The translations under genes were made by a program, and so were the position numbers. A stretch of 64,000 nt of DNA from Scleroderma bovista (Eukaryota; Basidiomycota; Agaricomycetes; Boletales; Sclerodermataceae). Location of the stretch: positions 62,001-126,000 of the forward strand of contig JAYMGJ010000212.1 of assembly GCA_037178675.1 (NCBI GenBank). Reading direction: 5' to 3'. Below are positions 50,200-59,370 of this stretch, piece after piece. The notes beneath the pieces were generated by a model that saw only the letters and a program-made list of their open reading frames with translations, had not been told where the DNA came from and made no database searches. Every line of letters starts with the position of its first letter. The stretch's first letter is position 1.

Positions 50200-52170
50200 A
50201 AAAATCCGAGGTTAGATTATATAGGTCTCGAGCATCCGATTGTGCCCAGACTAAAAACTGGTTTCCGCAGTGATTGTCATGCACTACACTTTGACTGTGA
50301 AAAGCTCAGTAAATCAACTCGAAATAATATAGTCTTTGGCATGTGCTGCCTGGAGGGATTGGTACAACTTCCTCCTTTCCCTCAATGGCCAGTGACACTT
50401 CAGAACTTATTCCAAAATCACCACTTTCGCGAGCATATTTGACAATATAACAGCTCACTTGCATTTACCTCTCTGGGTGTCGAGGTTGATCGTCATACTG
50501 TACAAGGCTCTGGCCCTGCAGCCTTTCGCATTCATGGTGCTCTCTATCATCTGATGGGCAGTCTTATACCAGCAGAAGGTCGAGAACCATCTTATGCACA
50601 GCTGTACATTTACGACCCTCAGGAGGCTACCAATCATCGTACTCGAAGAAACCCACAGCTTCAATGTGCAGTCTTACAAGAGTTGCATGACATGCTTACA
50701 AATCTTCATCCATATGTTCAAGTATACAAGCAAGCTTACCAAGTCATGCGGGAGAAACCTCCTGAACAACACACTGATGTTCGTGTGCAACTGCATTTTA
50801 GCCCTGGGACAGATGGTCGACAATACAATCTGCCTACAACAGATGAAATTGCTGCAATCATTCCTGGAGATGGTACAGAAGCAATCAATGAGCATCGTGA
50901 AATTGTGCTCCGCTTGCAAGGTGGTGGTCTGTGAAGAATTAGCCACCTTCACCAGTCATATTCAACTCTACACTATGTCTTGCTGTTTCCTCGAGGAGAG
51001 GAGGGATGGCACCTCAACATCCCTCTTCAAAATATGTGTCACCAGGTCAAAATATGTCACACAGACCCTATACTATGCTTTTCGACTACACACTTGACCC
51101 CCAGAAATCGATCCGAGCAATATCTTTCGTGGTGGAAGGCTTTTTCAACAATATGTTTGTGATGCTTGGGCTTCTGTAGAACAAAGCAAGCTCACTTGGG
51201 TCTTCAATAATCAGAAGAAGATTCGATCTGAACTCTACAGTGGACTACAAGATCGTCTAGCTCAAGACCCTAATCTTGACCTCCGTGACACTGGCCGTAG
51301 TGTCATTCTACCATCATCCCACTCTGGAAGCCCATGTTACATGCAGCAGCTGTTGCAAGACTCACTTGCAATCTGTCGTGATTGTAAAAAACCTGATTTG
51401 TTTTTGACGATGACTGCAAACCCAACCTGGCCAGAAATTGCTGACAATCTTCTTCCAGGCAAGTATGTTTTATTTTTATATTTGAATTTTCCACTCACAT
51501 GCATTATAACCAATAGGTCAGACAGCAGTGGATCGACCTGACTTGGTAGCCTGTGTATTTTATCAGAAGCAGCAGGCTTTGCTTCAGATGATTCAAAAGG
51601 CTATTATGGAGCTGTGGCTGGATTGGTGTACACCATCGAGTATCAAAAATGAGGACTTCCTCATATGCATCTTCTTATCTTTTTGGAAGATGAAGACAAG
51701 ATTCGGGTCATTGAGCAAATCAATGCATTCATATCTGCTCAGATACCTGATCCAGTCATGCATCCTCAATTGTATGAGGCAGTCTCCAAATACATGGTCC
51801 ATAACTGCTCTCCACAGCGCTGTGTGGAGAATGGAAAATGCAAGAAGTACTTTCCAAAGTCTTTTTGCGAGCAGACAGTCATGAAGGATGATGGATATCC
51901 GGAGTATGCTCGACCTAACAATGGCCGTACCATCCAGAAGGTCATCAATAACAATGCTGAAGTCTACACAAATGAACGTGTGGTTCCCCATCCTCGGAAA
52001 CTCATTGTTCAATTTGACTGTCACATCAACTTGGAAGTCTGTGCCAGTATCAAATCGATTAAATATGTACACAAGTACATATATAAAGGCCCGGACTGTG
52101 CAACCCTTCAAACTCAGGGACATGATGAAGTCAAGGCCTATTTAGACAGCTGCTACATGAGCCCATGCAC
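50200..52170 (+). pseudogene. Helitron Rep/helicase, N-terminal part, decayed and truncated
   Basis: Fragments of the Helitron replicase occur in order across several frames: 'KSTRNNIVFGMCCL' (50315), 'HFREHI' (50425), 'YHLMGSLIPAEG' (50550), 'AQLYIYDPQEATNHR' (50600), 'IFRGGRLFQQY' (about 51115), 'WVFNNQKKIRSELY' (about 51200), 'PDLFLTMTANPTWPE' (51395), 'KRGLPHMHLLIFLEDED' (51650) with the HUH-type His-x-His, 'PARPNNGRTI'-like motif (51910) and 'KSIKYVHKYIYKGPD' (52050) around the Rep tyrosines. Stops and frame changes (for example near 50935 and 51095) break the frame, so it is a pseudogene. Homology stops near 'DSCYMSP' at about 52165; the helicase domain is missing. The break coincides with the start of the KDZ repeat array, so the KDZ element probably inserted into this Helitron. 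Confidence 0.82.
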
Positions 52171-53900
52171 CTGGGTAGGCCGTGTTATACGGTCAGTGGA
52201 CGATGACAATCGGCCGTGCTACACGGGCTGGCAGAAGTGAGGCTTATGACTAGAGCTTTTCCGTATCACAGGGGTCAGCCCCCGACAGTATTGTCACCAA
52301 GTGACAATGGTGGGCCCATGGCTCTGTTGTCATCGTGGGGTAGGGTGAAAGTCTTAAGCCAGACAAATTGGTGTCGTCGTGAAAATACTCAGGCTGAGAG
52401 GAGTAGCATACCAATAGAATAAGTGAGCCAGTACACAATGGAGGCAGTGTGGTGGAAATCTGACGGCAGCAATAACACCATAGTGAGCCGGTCAATCAGC
52501 ATTGCGGCATGGTCAACAGTGCGGCAAAGTCAACACTCCGGTATGTTCAACATCCCGGCACAGTCAACCGATGAGATGTGGTGCCGATGAGATGTTGTGC
52601 CGCTGATGTGGTGCCGGATGTTATGTGTCGGCCGCATCAATTTAGTTCCGGTGGTTCCTCGTGCCAGATCTTGGCCTAACGGTAGTTAGTTAACACTATA
52701 TCCACGGCGATACATCTATATAGAGGACATAGTATCTAGGGCCTGATGGGTATACAGGGAGATCAACCTTGCGGCCCATCACACTCGATGGGAAGCCAAT
52801 TCACAGGCCTGCCCAACTATATAGTTGTTCCCACATTGAGGGCTTGTTTAATCCTCTGGGACACCCCATTCATGGCTTGTCACTTTAAAATGTACTTGCA
52901 AGGTTTCCCTGCATAGCTAGATAACACCTCTGCTAGGGCCTGCCCAATGCTATGGGATACCATGGCCATTGCCTGTCAGACTGAACCCATATGCTGGGCG
53001 CACTGACTATAAATGACACTGTCTCCAGGGCTTGCCCACAGTTATGGGACACCACACCTGTGGATAGCACCCCTTAAAGGTACAGTCTCCGCACAGCCCA
53101 TTGGAATGCAAGGGGACAATAGTTCCATGGCCCTTTGGTAAGAAAGGGACTCTGTTGTTACAGCCTGATCAAAGCCCGAAACACACTATTCCTCTGGCCT
53201 GCCAATAGAAACGGCAAACCATATTTAGGGCCTGATGCAAAGCACGGGACACTGGCACTGCAGCCCTCCTACTCACTCCTATTTGTTGGGCTCTATAATA
53301 GAATAGAGAACACTATATCCAGGGCCTCCTGCTCTTATAGATGATACGGCGCCTGGGGCTGTTATGTAATCATGGGACACCATCATGGGCTTGACACATT
53401 GTGTGACACCAATTTAGCGGCATGCCTTGGGAACTCCAGGAGGCGGGGCCTACTCTGCTACTTCTAGCCCCTTGGCCGCAATTCCATGGCTACCCTGCTG
53501 CTTTGGCTGCCATGCTGCTAACAGTCCTTCGGCAGCAGCGGCCATCCCTGGTTCTCTGGCCGCATTGCTGCGACATACCATTTGTTTGCCGTGATACCGC
53601 GGCTGTACTTGTCATAGTGGCGGCCACCACTGCCGCCCGGCCATGATTGGTTACAGCCATCACAGCTGCGAACTTGACAACCAGCATAAGGTATCAACTT
53701 GCGGCACCCATTGTATTGGAGACATGCACTATTCCCATTCATGCCGATGTGTTCCCTGTGTGATTTCTGCCTTATTGTTAACCTGGCCAGGTGTTGCAGC
53801 CGCAGCTCAGATTTTGGCCGGCAACATTATATCACAGTGTCACTTTGGCCGATATTTGATTAACCAATTATTGTTGTGATGAACATATATGTGTATTCAT
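52170..53900. repeat. Left subterminal repeat array of the KDZ region
   Basis: Non-coding, three kinds of degenerate repeats. 52180-52480: dyads of the form 'CCGTG-N-TACACGGGCT' and 'TATTGTCACCAAGTGA', matching the start of the right array at 61112-61260 in direct orientation. 52490-52650: 'CGGCACAGTCAAC' units that recur at 56460-57310, with 'GATGAGATGTGGTGCCG'. 52720-53420: about 50-nt units around 'AGGGCCTGCCCA..TATGGGACACC'. 53430-53640 is GC-richer and repeats 'GCCGCATTGCTG'-like words. No gene supported. Confidence 0.7.
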
Positions 53901-53907
53901 ACAATGT

Positions 53908-54697
53908 TTACCTATGGCGGCACTCCAAAGACTCCTCCCATTTCTGCCGCAATGCATTTGGTGCACGGGTTAGCATCTCAATGTCCTCCATCCTTTTTGC
54001 ACAATGCTGCATTACCTCCATATGATATTTAAGGGCATTGTCCAAGCTCTGCAAGATATTGTCGCAGAAGTACCATGCATTTGACAAGGCCTCGTCCAAG
54101 GTATATCCAACGGTGAGTAGAATGGTGAGCTTTCTATTGGCAACCTGGCAAAGCTTTAGTATCTAACACAACACGAATAAGGGAGCATACCAGGTCCGCC
54201 GGAAAGAATGCCTCTGCCTCTGATACCATGTCCTGCAGTGGCCATGTGCTGTACCCTGCTGTACATGCGCCGTGGCCATTAACCCACCATGAGTTTGCCA
54301 CTTGCAGTGTACTTGGAACCTGGACTTCGGTGGCCTTGGCATGATAGACATTCAACTGTCGCATTGCTGCATACAGTCTTGCCGGCGGCAGATCTTCTAG
54401 TACGACCATTCTGTGCACCCTGCTTGCCATCATTGGCAATATCATCTTCGCACCCATAGCCTGGCATGCAGCAAGCACACGTTCTAAATTTGCCTGGGGG
54501 CTCATGAGTGTGTTAATCAAATGTAATCATTCTCCACTTACCACTTCTGTTTGTACGTTTGCATACCATTCAGCTGTGGCCAGCATCCCCTTGGGCTGTT
54601 GTTGAACTGCGTGCACCAACCGTTGAAAGCAGACTCCAACGTATTGCAATACCATGGACAGTTCGCAGGTTTCACGCAGTTCAGATGTGGTATTCAT
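53908..54697 (-). CDS. Unknown 231-residue protein divergent from the TET/JBP gene
   Basis: Three exons on the minus strand, 54697-54542, 54493-54191 and 54144-53908, all in phase 0 with clean GT-AG introns; 231 residues. The N-terminus is 'MNTTSELRETCELSMVLQYV'. The middle has 'MGAKMILPMMASRVHRMVVLEDLPPARLYAAMRQL' in separate helical stretches, then 'EVQVPSTLQVANSWWVNGHG'. The last exon is mainly helical ('LDEALSNAWYFCDNILQSLD', 'LTRAPNALRQKW'). No catalytic motif or known fold recognised. It shares a 275-bp intergenic region with the TET/JBP gene and is transcribed away from it, so the two may be co-regulated. The clean open structure in a decayed element suggests function or recent arrival. 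Confidence 0.7.
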
Positions 54698-54972
54698 GAT
54701 TGATGGTGTGATGGCTGATTCACCCTAAGCCTTATAACATTCAGGTAATCAATGTTCTCACGGTCCACATGTCACCTGATGCATAATTACCACATTGTGC
54801 AACCGGGCATGTGTTGTTTTGCATCAGCCAATCGCCAATCAGCCTTGTTTAGTGGATCTAGCCGAGAATGGAATGTGTTGCATTGCTGTTTGCAAACAGA
54901 TGTCTGCAGCTTGCTGCTCATCCCCCACTAAAATTTTTACTCCCCACATTGTCAAAAGTTGTCCTGTGTCCA
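54698..54972. promoter_or_regulatory. Divergent promoter shared by unknown gene and TET/JBP gene
   Basis: 275 bp between two start codons pointing apart. Mostly CA/TG-rich with CAAT-like words (several 'CCAATC' and 'GCCAATC' near 54830-54845). No TATA box is convincing. Presumed bidirectional promoter by position only. Confidence 0.4.
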
Positions 54973-56235
54973 ATGGCCGATGCAAATGCCGTGCCATCCA
55001 ACTATACTTTGTCTGACATCATGGCATCATATATGTGGCACCGCTTCCTGAATGAAGCATTCCCAGACTTAAATTCCCCCACCCCGGAAATGCTTCTGTC
55101 CCTGCCGGTGGATGCAACTGTAGCCATGAACCAAATTGTATCCACCATCACACAGGCATATCATAATCAGAGTGAGCCAATTCTTGTATAGTTAAATTAT
55201 CCTTCCTTGATATCCACTTCAGTTTCCTGCGGCATTGACTTGATTAGGTTGTCCGAAAGCCTCGGACCAATGCAATCCAGCACAAATGAGCAACAGGAGA
55301 TTAGGGTCCTCCGTAGACATCCTTCCTCTTTGACTGGAACCCTTTCCCGGCCCACCATTATTCTGGGAGAAGGCGACACAATTGCATTGTGGTATCTTCC
55401 CAGAGCTCTAGCTCCCTGCATCCAAGTATGGTATCATTCCACTCTCATTGTCCACTGTTGAGGCCTTTGTTTCTAGGAGCACATCACGGCATCCATTGAT
55501 CCACTTGCACATCCACTGGAAGAGAGTATTACTAATCAGTCATGGTGTACAACACACCAGTATTTCAAGGATGATGTGGATATTTTCAGGTGCTTGGAAT
55601 TCTCTCCGGCACGGCACATGCTCGGCCATTCTGTGAGTACCTTGTTCTTTTGACAATGCACTTGTTTGATCTTCTGCTAGACCCCCAATGACATTCCAGG
55701 GGTGTCCAAGGCTTTGGCCAGTCCTACGGGCTATCAATGGAGCAAGGATATATGTCTTCCGTCGGCAATACTTTCAGGTGTTCTTTCTATTATCCATCCG
55801 CCTCTATACAATGCCGGCCACCTTGCCATGCAATGCTTGACTGACTGGGCGACTGGCCATGATCCCGGAATGCTGGTGGCACTTGAAAATTGGTCAACTG
55901 TCGTCACTAATATCTCGCTAATTGTCAATCAAAGTACCCCCCTCCACAGGGACCCACACTCTCGAGCAGATTGGTATGACATGCTAGTCAGTGTCGGTAA
56001 TTATGATGACTGTGCACTGGACATTCCCAGTCTTGGGATTCAGGTATTGTACAATCCCGGCACTGTCGTTGCATTTTCCAGCCAGCTCTTTCGGCATGGC
56101 GTCAATGAGGTTGACAGAGCGAGGTGCTGTTTGGCATATTATATGAGGGATAATATTCACCATTGGTTAAGGGTGCCATGGCCTCTTCATTGGGTGACGC
56201 CAGATAATGTCCGCAATGCACTGGTGAAGCATTGA
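54973..56235 (+). CDS. TET/JBP-family 2-oxoglutarate/Fe(II) dioxygenase
   Basis: Four exons, 54973-55171, 55223-55425, 55477-55632, 55681-56235, all in phase; 1113 nt, 370 residues, no stop or frameshift. N-terminal part: 'TIILGEGDTIALWYLPRAL'. The double-stranded beta-helix core is in the last exon: iron-binding His-x-Asp in 'PLHRDPHSRADWYDMLVS', 'GIQVLYNPGTVVAFSSQLF', then the distal His in 'FRHGV' and the 2-oxoglutarate-binding Arg in 'DRARCCLAYYMRD'. This matches fungal TET/JBP proteins, which oxidise 5-methylcytosine (TET) or thymine (JBP) in DNA; fungal members act on 5mC. Such genes are expanded in Agaricomycetes together with KDZ transposons. The ATG at 54973 (context CCA before ATG) is chosen as the first in-frame start before conserved sequence. 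Substrate not shown by sequence alone. Confidence 0.88.
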
Positions 56236-56339
56236 ATAATTAGCTTCCTTATATGATTGTTTGGTGTACTAAAATGTAATTCTGATGGTTTGTAGTCCCA
56301 ATTTGTTGGAAGTAGTTTTAGCTGTATTTAAACTGAAGG

Positions 56340-57310
56340 TATGTTGTGCCGATGAGATGTGGTGCCGTGTGGCGTGCCCAAAGTGCGGCAGATTCAAGGG
56401 GTGGCAGATTCATGATTCCGGCATGATCACAATGATCCAGCTTGGTCAAGTCTACGATCAGCGACACATTCAAAGGTGAGGCACATTCAACGGGGCGGCA
56501 CTTCATCATTCTGGCACAGTCAACACTCCAGCAGGATTGACATTCCTGCACTGCCCAACACACACCCTCACTCAGACATGACCATCAGAGCAAGAAAGAT
56601 GTGACTGCAGGTATTCCCGCGGGAGATCAACGCGCATCAAGATGGAACTGACTGTCGACACTGAAAATGATAAGAAGCTCACACGAGTTGCATCAGCCTT
56701 GAGGAGAAACTGTCGCCGATGAGTGGTCCATATGATGACTGTGCCGGACTGGTAATGGTGCCGGAGTGTTGACTGTGCCGGAGTGTTGATTGGGCCGGAG
56801 TGTTGACTGGGCCGGACTGATGATGGTGCCGAATGGTTGATTGTGCCGACGGAGTGTTGATTGTGCCGACCTGTTGACTGCCGGGATGTGGATCCTGCCG
56901 GAGTGTTGACTGTGCTGCAAGGTCGATTGTGCCGGAGTATTGATTGTGCCGGCCTGTTGACTGCTGTGTATTCCAGCACATGCAACCGCGCGGCACATTC
57001 ATCATTCCAGCAGATTCAACATTTCAGCAGTTAACAGTTCGGCACAATGAACATTTCGGCACAACTATCATTCTGGCGTAGTCAACATTGCAGAGTCAAC
57101 ACTGCAGCACAATCAACCCTCTGGCACAGTCAACATTGCAGCAGAGTCAACACTGCGGCACAATCAAGAGTTCGGCACAATCACCATTCTGGCTCAACAT
57201 TGTGGCAGAGTCAACCCTGTGGCACAATCAACCGTTCGGCACATTCATCATTCTGGCACAGTCAACAGTTCGGCACAATCACCAATTCGGCATTATCACC
57301 ATTGGCACAC
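56340..57310. repeat. Foldback array of ~17-23-nt units between convergent genes
   Basis: Units of the form 'CGGCACAGTCAACA' (CA orientation) occur at 56450-56570 and 57000-57310; the reverse-complement form 'TGTGCCGGAGTGTTGACT' fills 56740-56970. The block therefore folds on itself around 56985. Units vary by a few bases and in spacing (about 17-23 nt). Similar units recur at 52490-52570. The array separates the 3' ends of the TET/JBP gene (+) and the KDZ transposase (-). No ORF here is credible; apparent frames are shadows of the repeats. Confidence 0.85.
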
Positions 57311-57778
57311 GTTGCCGGAAGCATCTTGACACGCCGCTACACAACAGCATGATTGATGCAGTGAACTACGGCACATATGTTATAGCTAGCTGTTGCACTG
57401 GCACACAATGGTTTCTAGCTGTGGTAGTTGATTGTTATCAATGCCAGCAGTCGTGGAACTATGAGGACCACAGCCAGTAGGCCCATGTTTGCACATCTTC
57501 CCTTGGCAGATTTATATTTACATATTGGCCGAAGGGTGTTCATGCATGGCATTCAATTGCTGCTGGTGCATGGCTTTGCCATTGTGGCTACCAGCGAATC
57601 TATGTGCCACTGTCCATGACCCTCCCATTCCATCATCAATTCATTCCAAGGTATGCACCCCATAAATACCTTGCAGTTGCACCTTGTTTTTTCCACTAAC
57701 AGCCACTTGATGATCCATTTCAAATATGTCCTCTTTGCATACCATATAGCAGTATTTGATGCCGATGGTCAATGCCAA
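57311..57778. other. Downstream flank of KDZ transposase
   Basis: Lies beyond the minus-strand stop at 57779-57781. Short frames on both strands, none recognised; ordinary 3' flank of the element. Confidence 0.4.
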
Positions 57779-58007
57779 TCATACACAACCAAGTCTACCA
57801 TACATTTGACATTGCTTTGCTGCATAGCATGCTCTCCCCATCTCTCCGCTCATATTAGCCTCCTCCTTCTGATCTCTCCAAAGTGTTTCCCTATACGAAA
57901 GAAATTGTCTTGTCCACGTGGCTTCACATGTCAATAGTTTTACCTCTTTGTCCCACCTGTCTCACAATGCTTTCGCCCTCAACCAATGCACCCAGTAAAC
58001 TATACAT

Positions 58008-58170
58008 TGTTGGCGGAAATGCGACGACAAGGATCCGGACAGCACCGTCAACGAGACGGCTTCGATTCAAACTCGACGCTGGCGTACGTAGGTTCGTAGG
58101 TACGACTTATATACGATGTACCTCGTGTGGTGTGCATGTACACTTCAATCGTATATTACATACTACAACA
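58008..58170 (-). repeat. 3' LTR of the Copia element
   Basis: 163 bp, pairs with 59208-59370; only a few substitutions separate the two LTRs by eye, which points to recent insertion. Confidence 0.93.
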
Positions 58171-58203
58171 CCTTCCTTCGAGCGAAAGTGTATGTAGCAC
58201 TAA

Positions 58204-58986
58204 TTAGAACGCGTAACTAGCCTCCGATGTAACATTACTGCCTGTACGAGATGTGCTATTATCTGCACCAGAACCGTTCCTAGGGCAATCACATTGGTAA
58301 TGACCCTTTTCTCCACAATAGAAACAGGTGATATTCATGAGGGGAGTCCGGTTCCGACGCTGAGCTCGAGTGGCGAGCGCTGACGGGTCTGGCGAATCAG
58401 CGGCTGTGTCACGTCCGTGCTGTTGTCGAGCTTCTTCGTTGGTGAGACGTGCGATGACATAATCGAGTGTGAACTGGTCAGGTGGGGTGGTGTCGAGGGA
58501 AATAATGAATGATTCATAGGACGGGGGAAGGCCGAGGGTGAGGGCAAGGATAATGTCTTCGTCAGAGACATCTACGCCGACTTCCTGCAACTGGAACGTG
58601 ATGCGGCGCACTTCGGCAACCCAAGCTTGGATTGATGTTTCATCAGACTTGCGGAGCGTGAGAAACTTGCGGCGCAGCATGAGGCGAGTGGCGAAACCAT
58701 GAGTGCAGTGGACGGTTTCGAGAGTACTCCAAATGGAGGTGGGGTCAGGGTCACATACGTGAGCGAGTTGCGATACTTCAACATGTAGGATGATTTCCAC
58801 GCGAGCTTCAGCCAATCTCTTCATGAAGTCCTTGATGGCCTTTGAGTTCGGACTGCCAACTGGCTTGGCCTTCGAGCCATCTACATATTCCATCAATCCT
58901 CTCCGCACTAACAAAGCTTCCATCAACATTTTCCATTCGTAGTAATTCGAGCCATTAAGCTTCGAGATCGAGCTCTCAGAAGGCAT
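58204..58986 (-). CDS. Copia-type Gag with CCHC zinc knuckle
   Basis: Single uninterrupted frame of 260 residues, ATG at 58986. The front 'KLNGSNYYEWKMLMEALL' is typical of Copia gag (UBN2-type domain), then 'IWSTLETVHCTHGFATRLMLR' and 'TLGLPPSYESFIISL' repeat its landmarks. The zinc knuckle 'CFYCGEKGHYQCDC' (C-x2-C-x4-H-x4-C) lies near the C-terminus (about 58310-58270). Gag assembles the virus-like particle and packages RNA. The frame stops 34 nt from the 3' LTR, with no pol gene after it. Confidence 0.93.
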   Translation of the reverse strand: MPSESSISKLNGSNYYEWKMLMEALLVRRGLMEYVDGSKAKPVGSPNSKAIKDFMKRLAEARVEIILHVEVSQLAHVCDPDPTSIWSTLETVHCTHGFATRLMLRRKFLTLRKSDETSIQAWVAEVRRITFQLQEVGVDVSDEDIILALTLGLPPSYESFIISLDTTPPDQFTLDYVIARLTNEEARQQHGRDTAADSPDPSALATRAQRRNRTPLMNITCFYCGEKGHYQCDCPRNGSGADNSTSRTGSNVTSEASYAF

Positions 58987-59207
58987 GGCGAAGGACAGTG
59001 TGGGAACGAGAACGTGTGACTGGCTTCGGCCCTAGCAAGCAAAGCAACGCACGAAAAAGAACAAGCGGCGGTTTCTGGATTCGGCCCCAGTGGCAATACA
59101 ACGAACGACAACGACTGGCTTCGGCCCCAGCAGGCGGACGAGCGAGAAGAACCCGACAGATAGAACGATGACACAGATCGAAAACAAGTCGGCGAGCATC
59201 GAGTTTG

Positions 59208-59370
59208 TGTTGGCGGAAATGCGACGACAAGGATCCGGACGGCACCGTCAACGAGACGGCTTCGATTCAAACTCGACGCTGGCGTACGTAGGTTCGTAGG
59301 TATGACTTATATACGATGTACCTCGTGTGGTGTGCATGTACACTTCGATCGTATATTACATACTACAACA
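59208..59370 (-). repeat. 5' LTR of the Copia element
   Basis: 163 bp, TGTTG...ACAACA ends as written on the plus strand; promoter end of the element since gag is read on the minus strand. The untranslated leader occupies 58987-59207. Confidence 0.93.

Larger units (their letters stand above)
58008..59370 (-). mobile_element. Non-autonomous Ty1/Copia-type LTR retrotransposon (gag only)
   Basis: Two near-identical 163-bp LTRs, TG...CA ended, bound a 1363-bp element with a 5-bp target duplication TACAT at 58003-58007 and 59371-59375. The gag frame is on the minus strand, so the 5' LTR is the right-hand one. A purine-rich tract (minus-strand AAGGAAGG, 58171-58178) abuts the 3' LTR, as expected for a polypurine tract. 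There is no protease, integrase or reverse transcriptase, so transposition must depend on another element. It sits in the last intron of the KDZ transposase. Confidence 0.93.

Noticed and set aside
56285..57005. Several overlapping open frames rich in 'QSTLRHSQ' and 'FGTI'
   Set aside because: They are translations of the repeat array in different frames, with no domain or splice structure.
56740..57310. CRISPR-like regularly spaced repeats
   Set aside because: Units are degenerate, vary in spacing, change orientation, have no constant repeat or unique spacers, and the genome is eukaryotic.
58008..59370. LTR pair as terminal repeats of the KDZ element
   Set aside because: The 163-bp repeats flank a gag gene and have their own 5-bp target duplication, so they belong to a separate Copia insertion.
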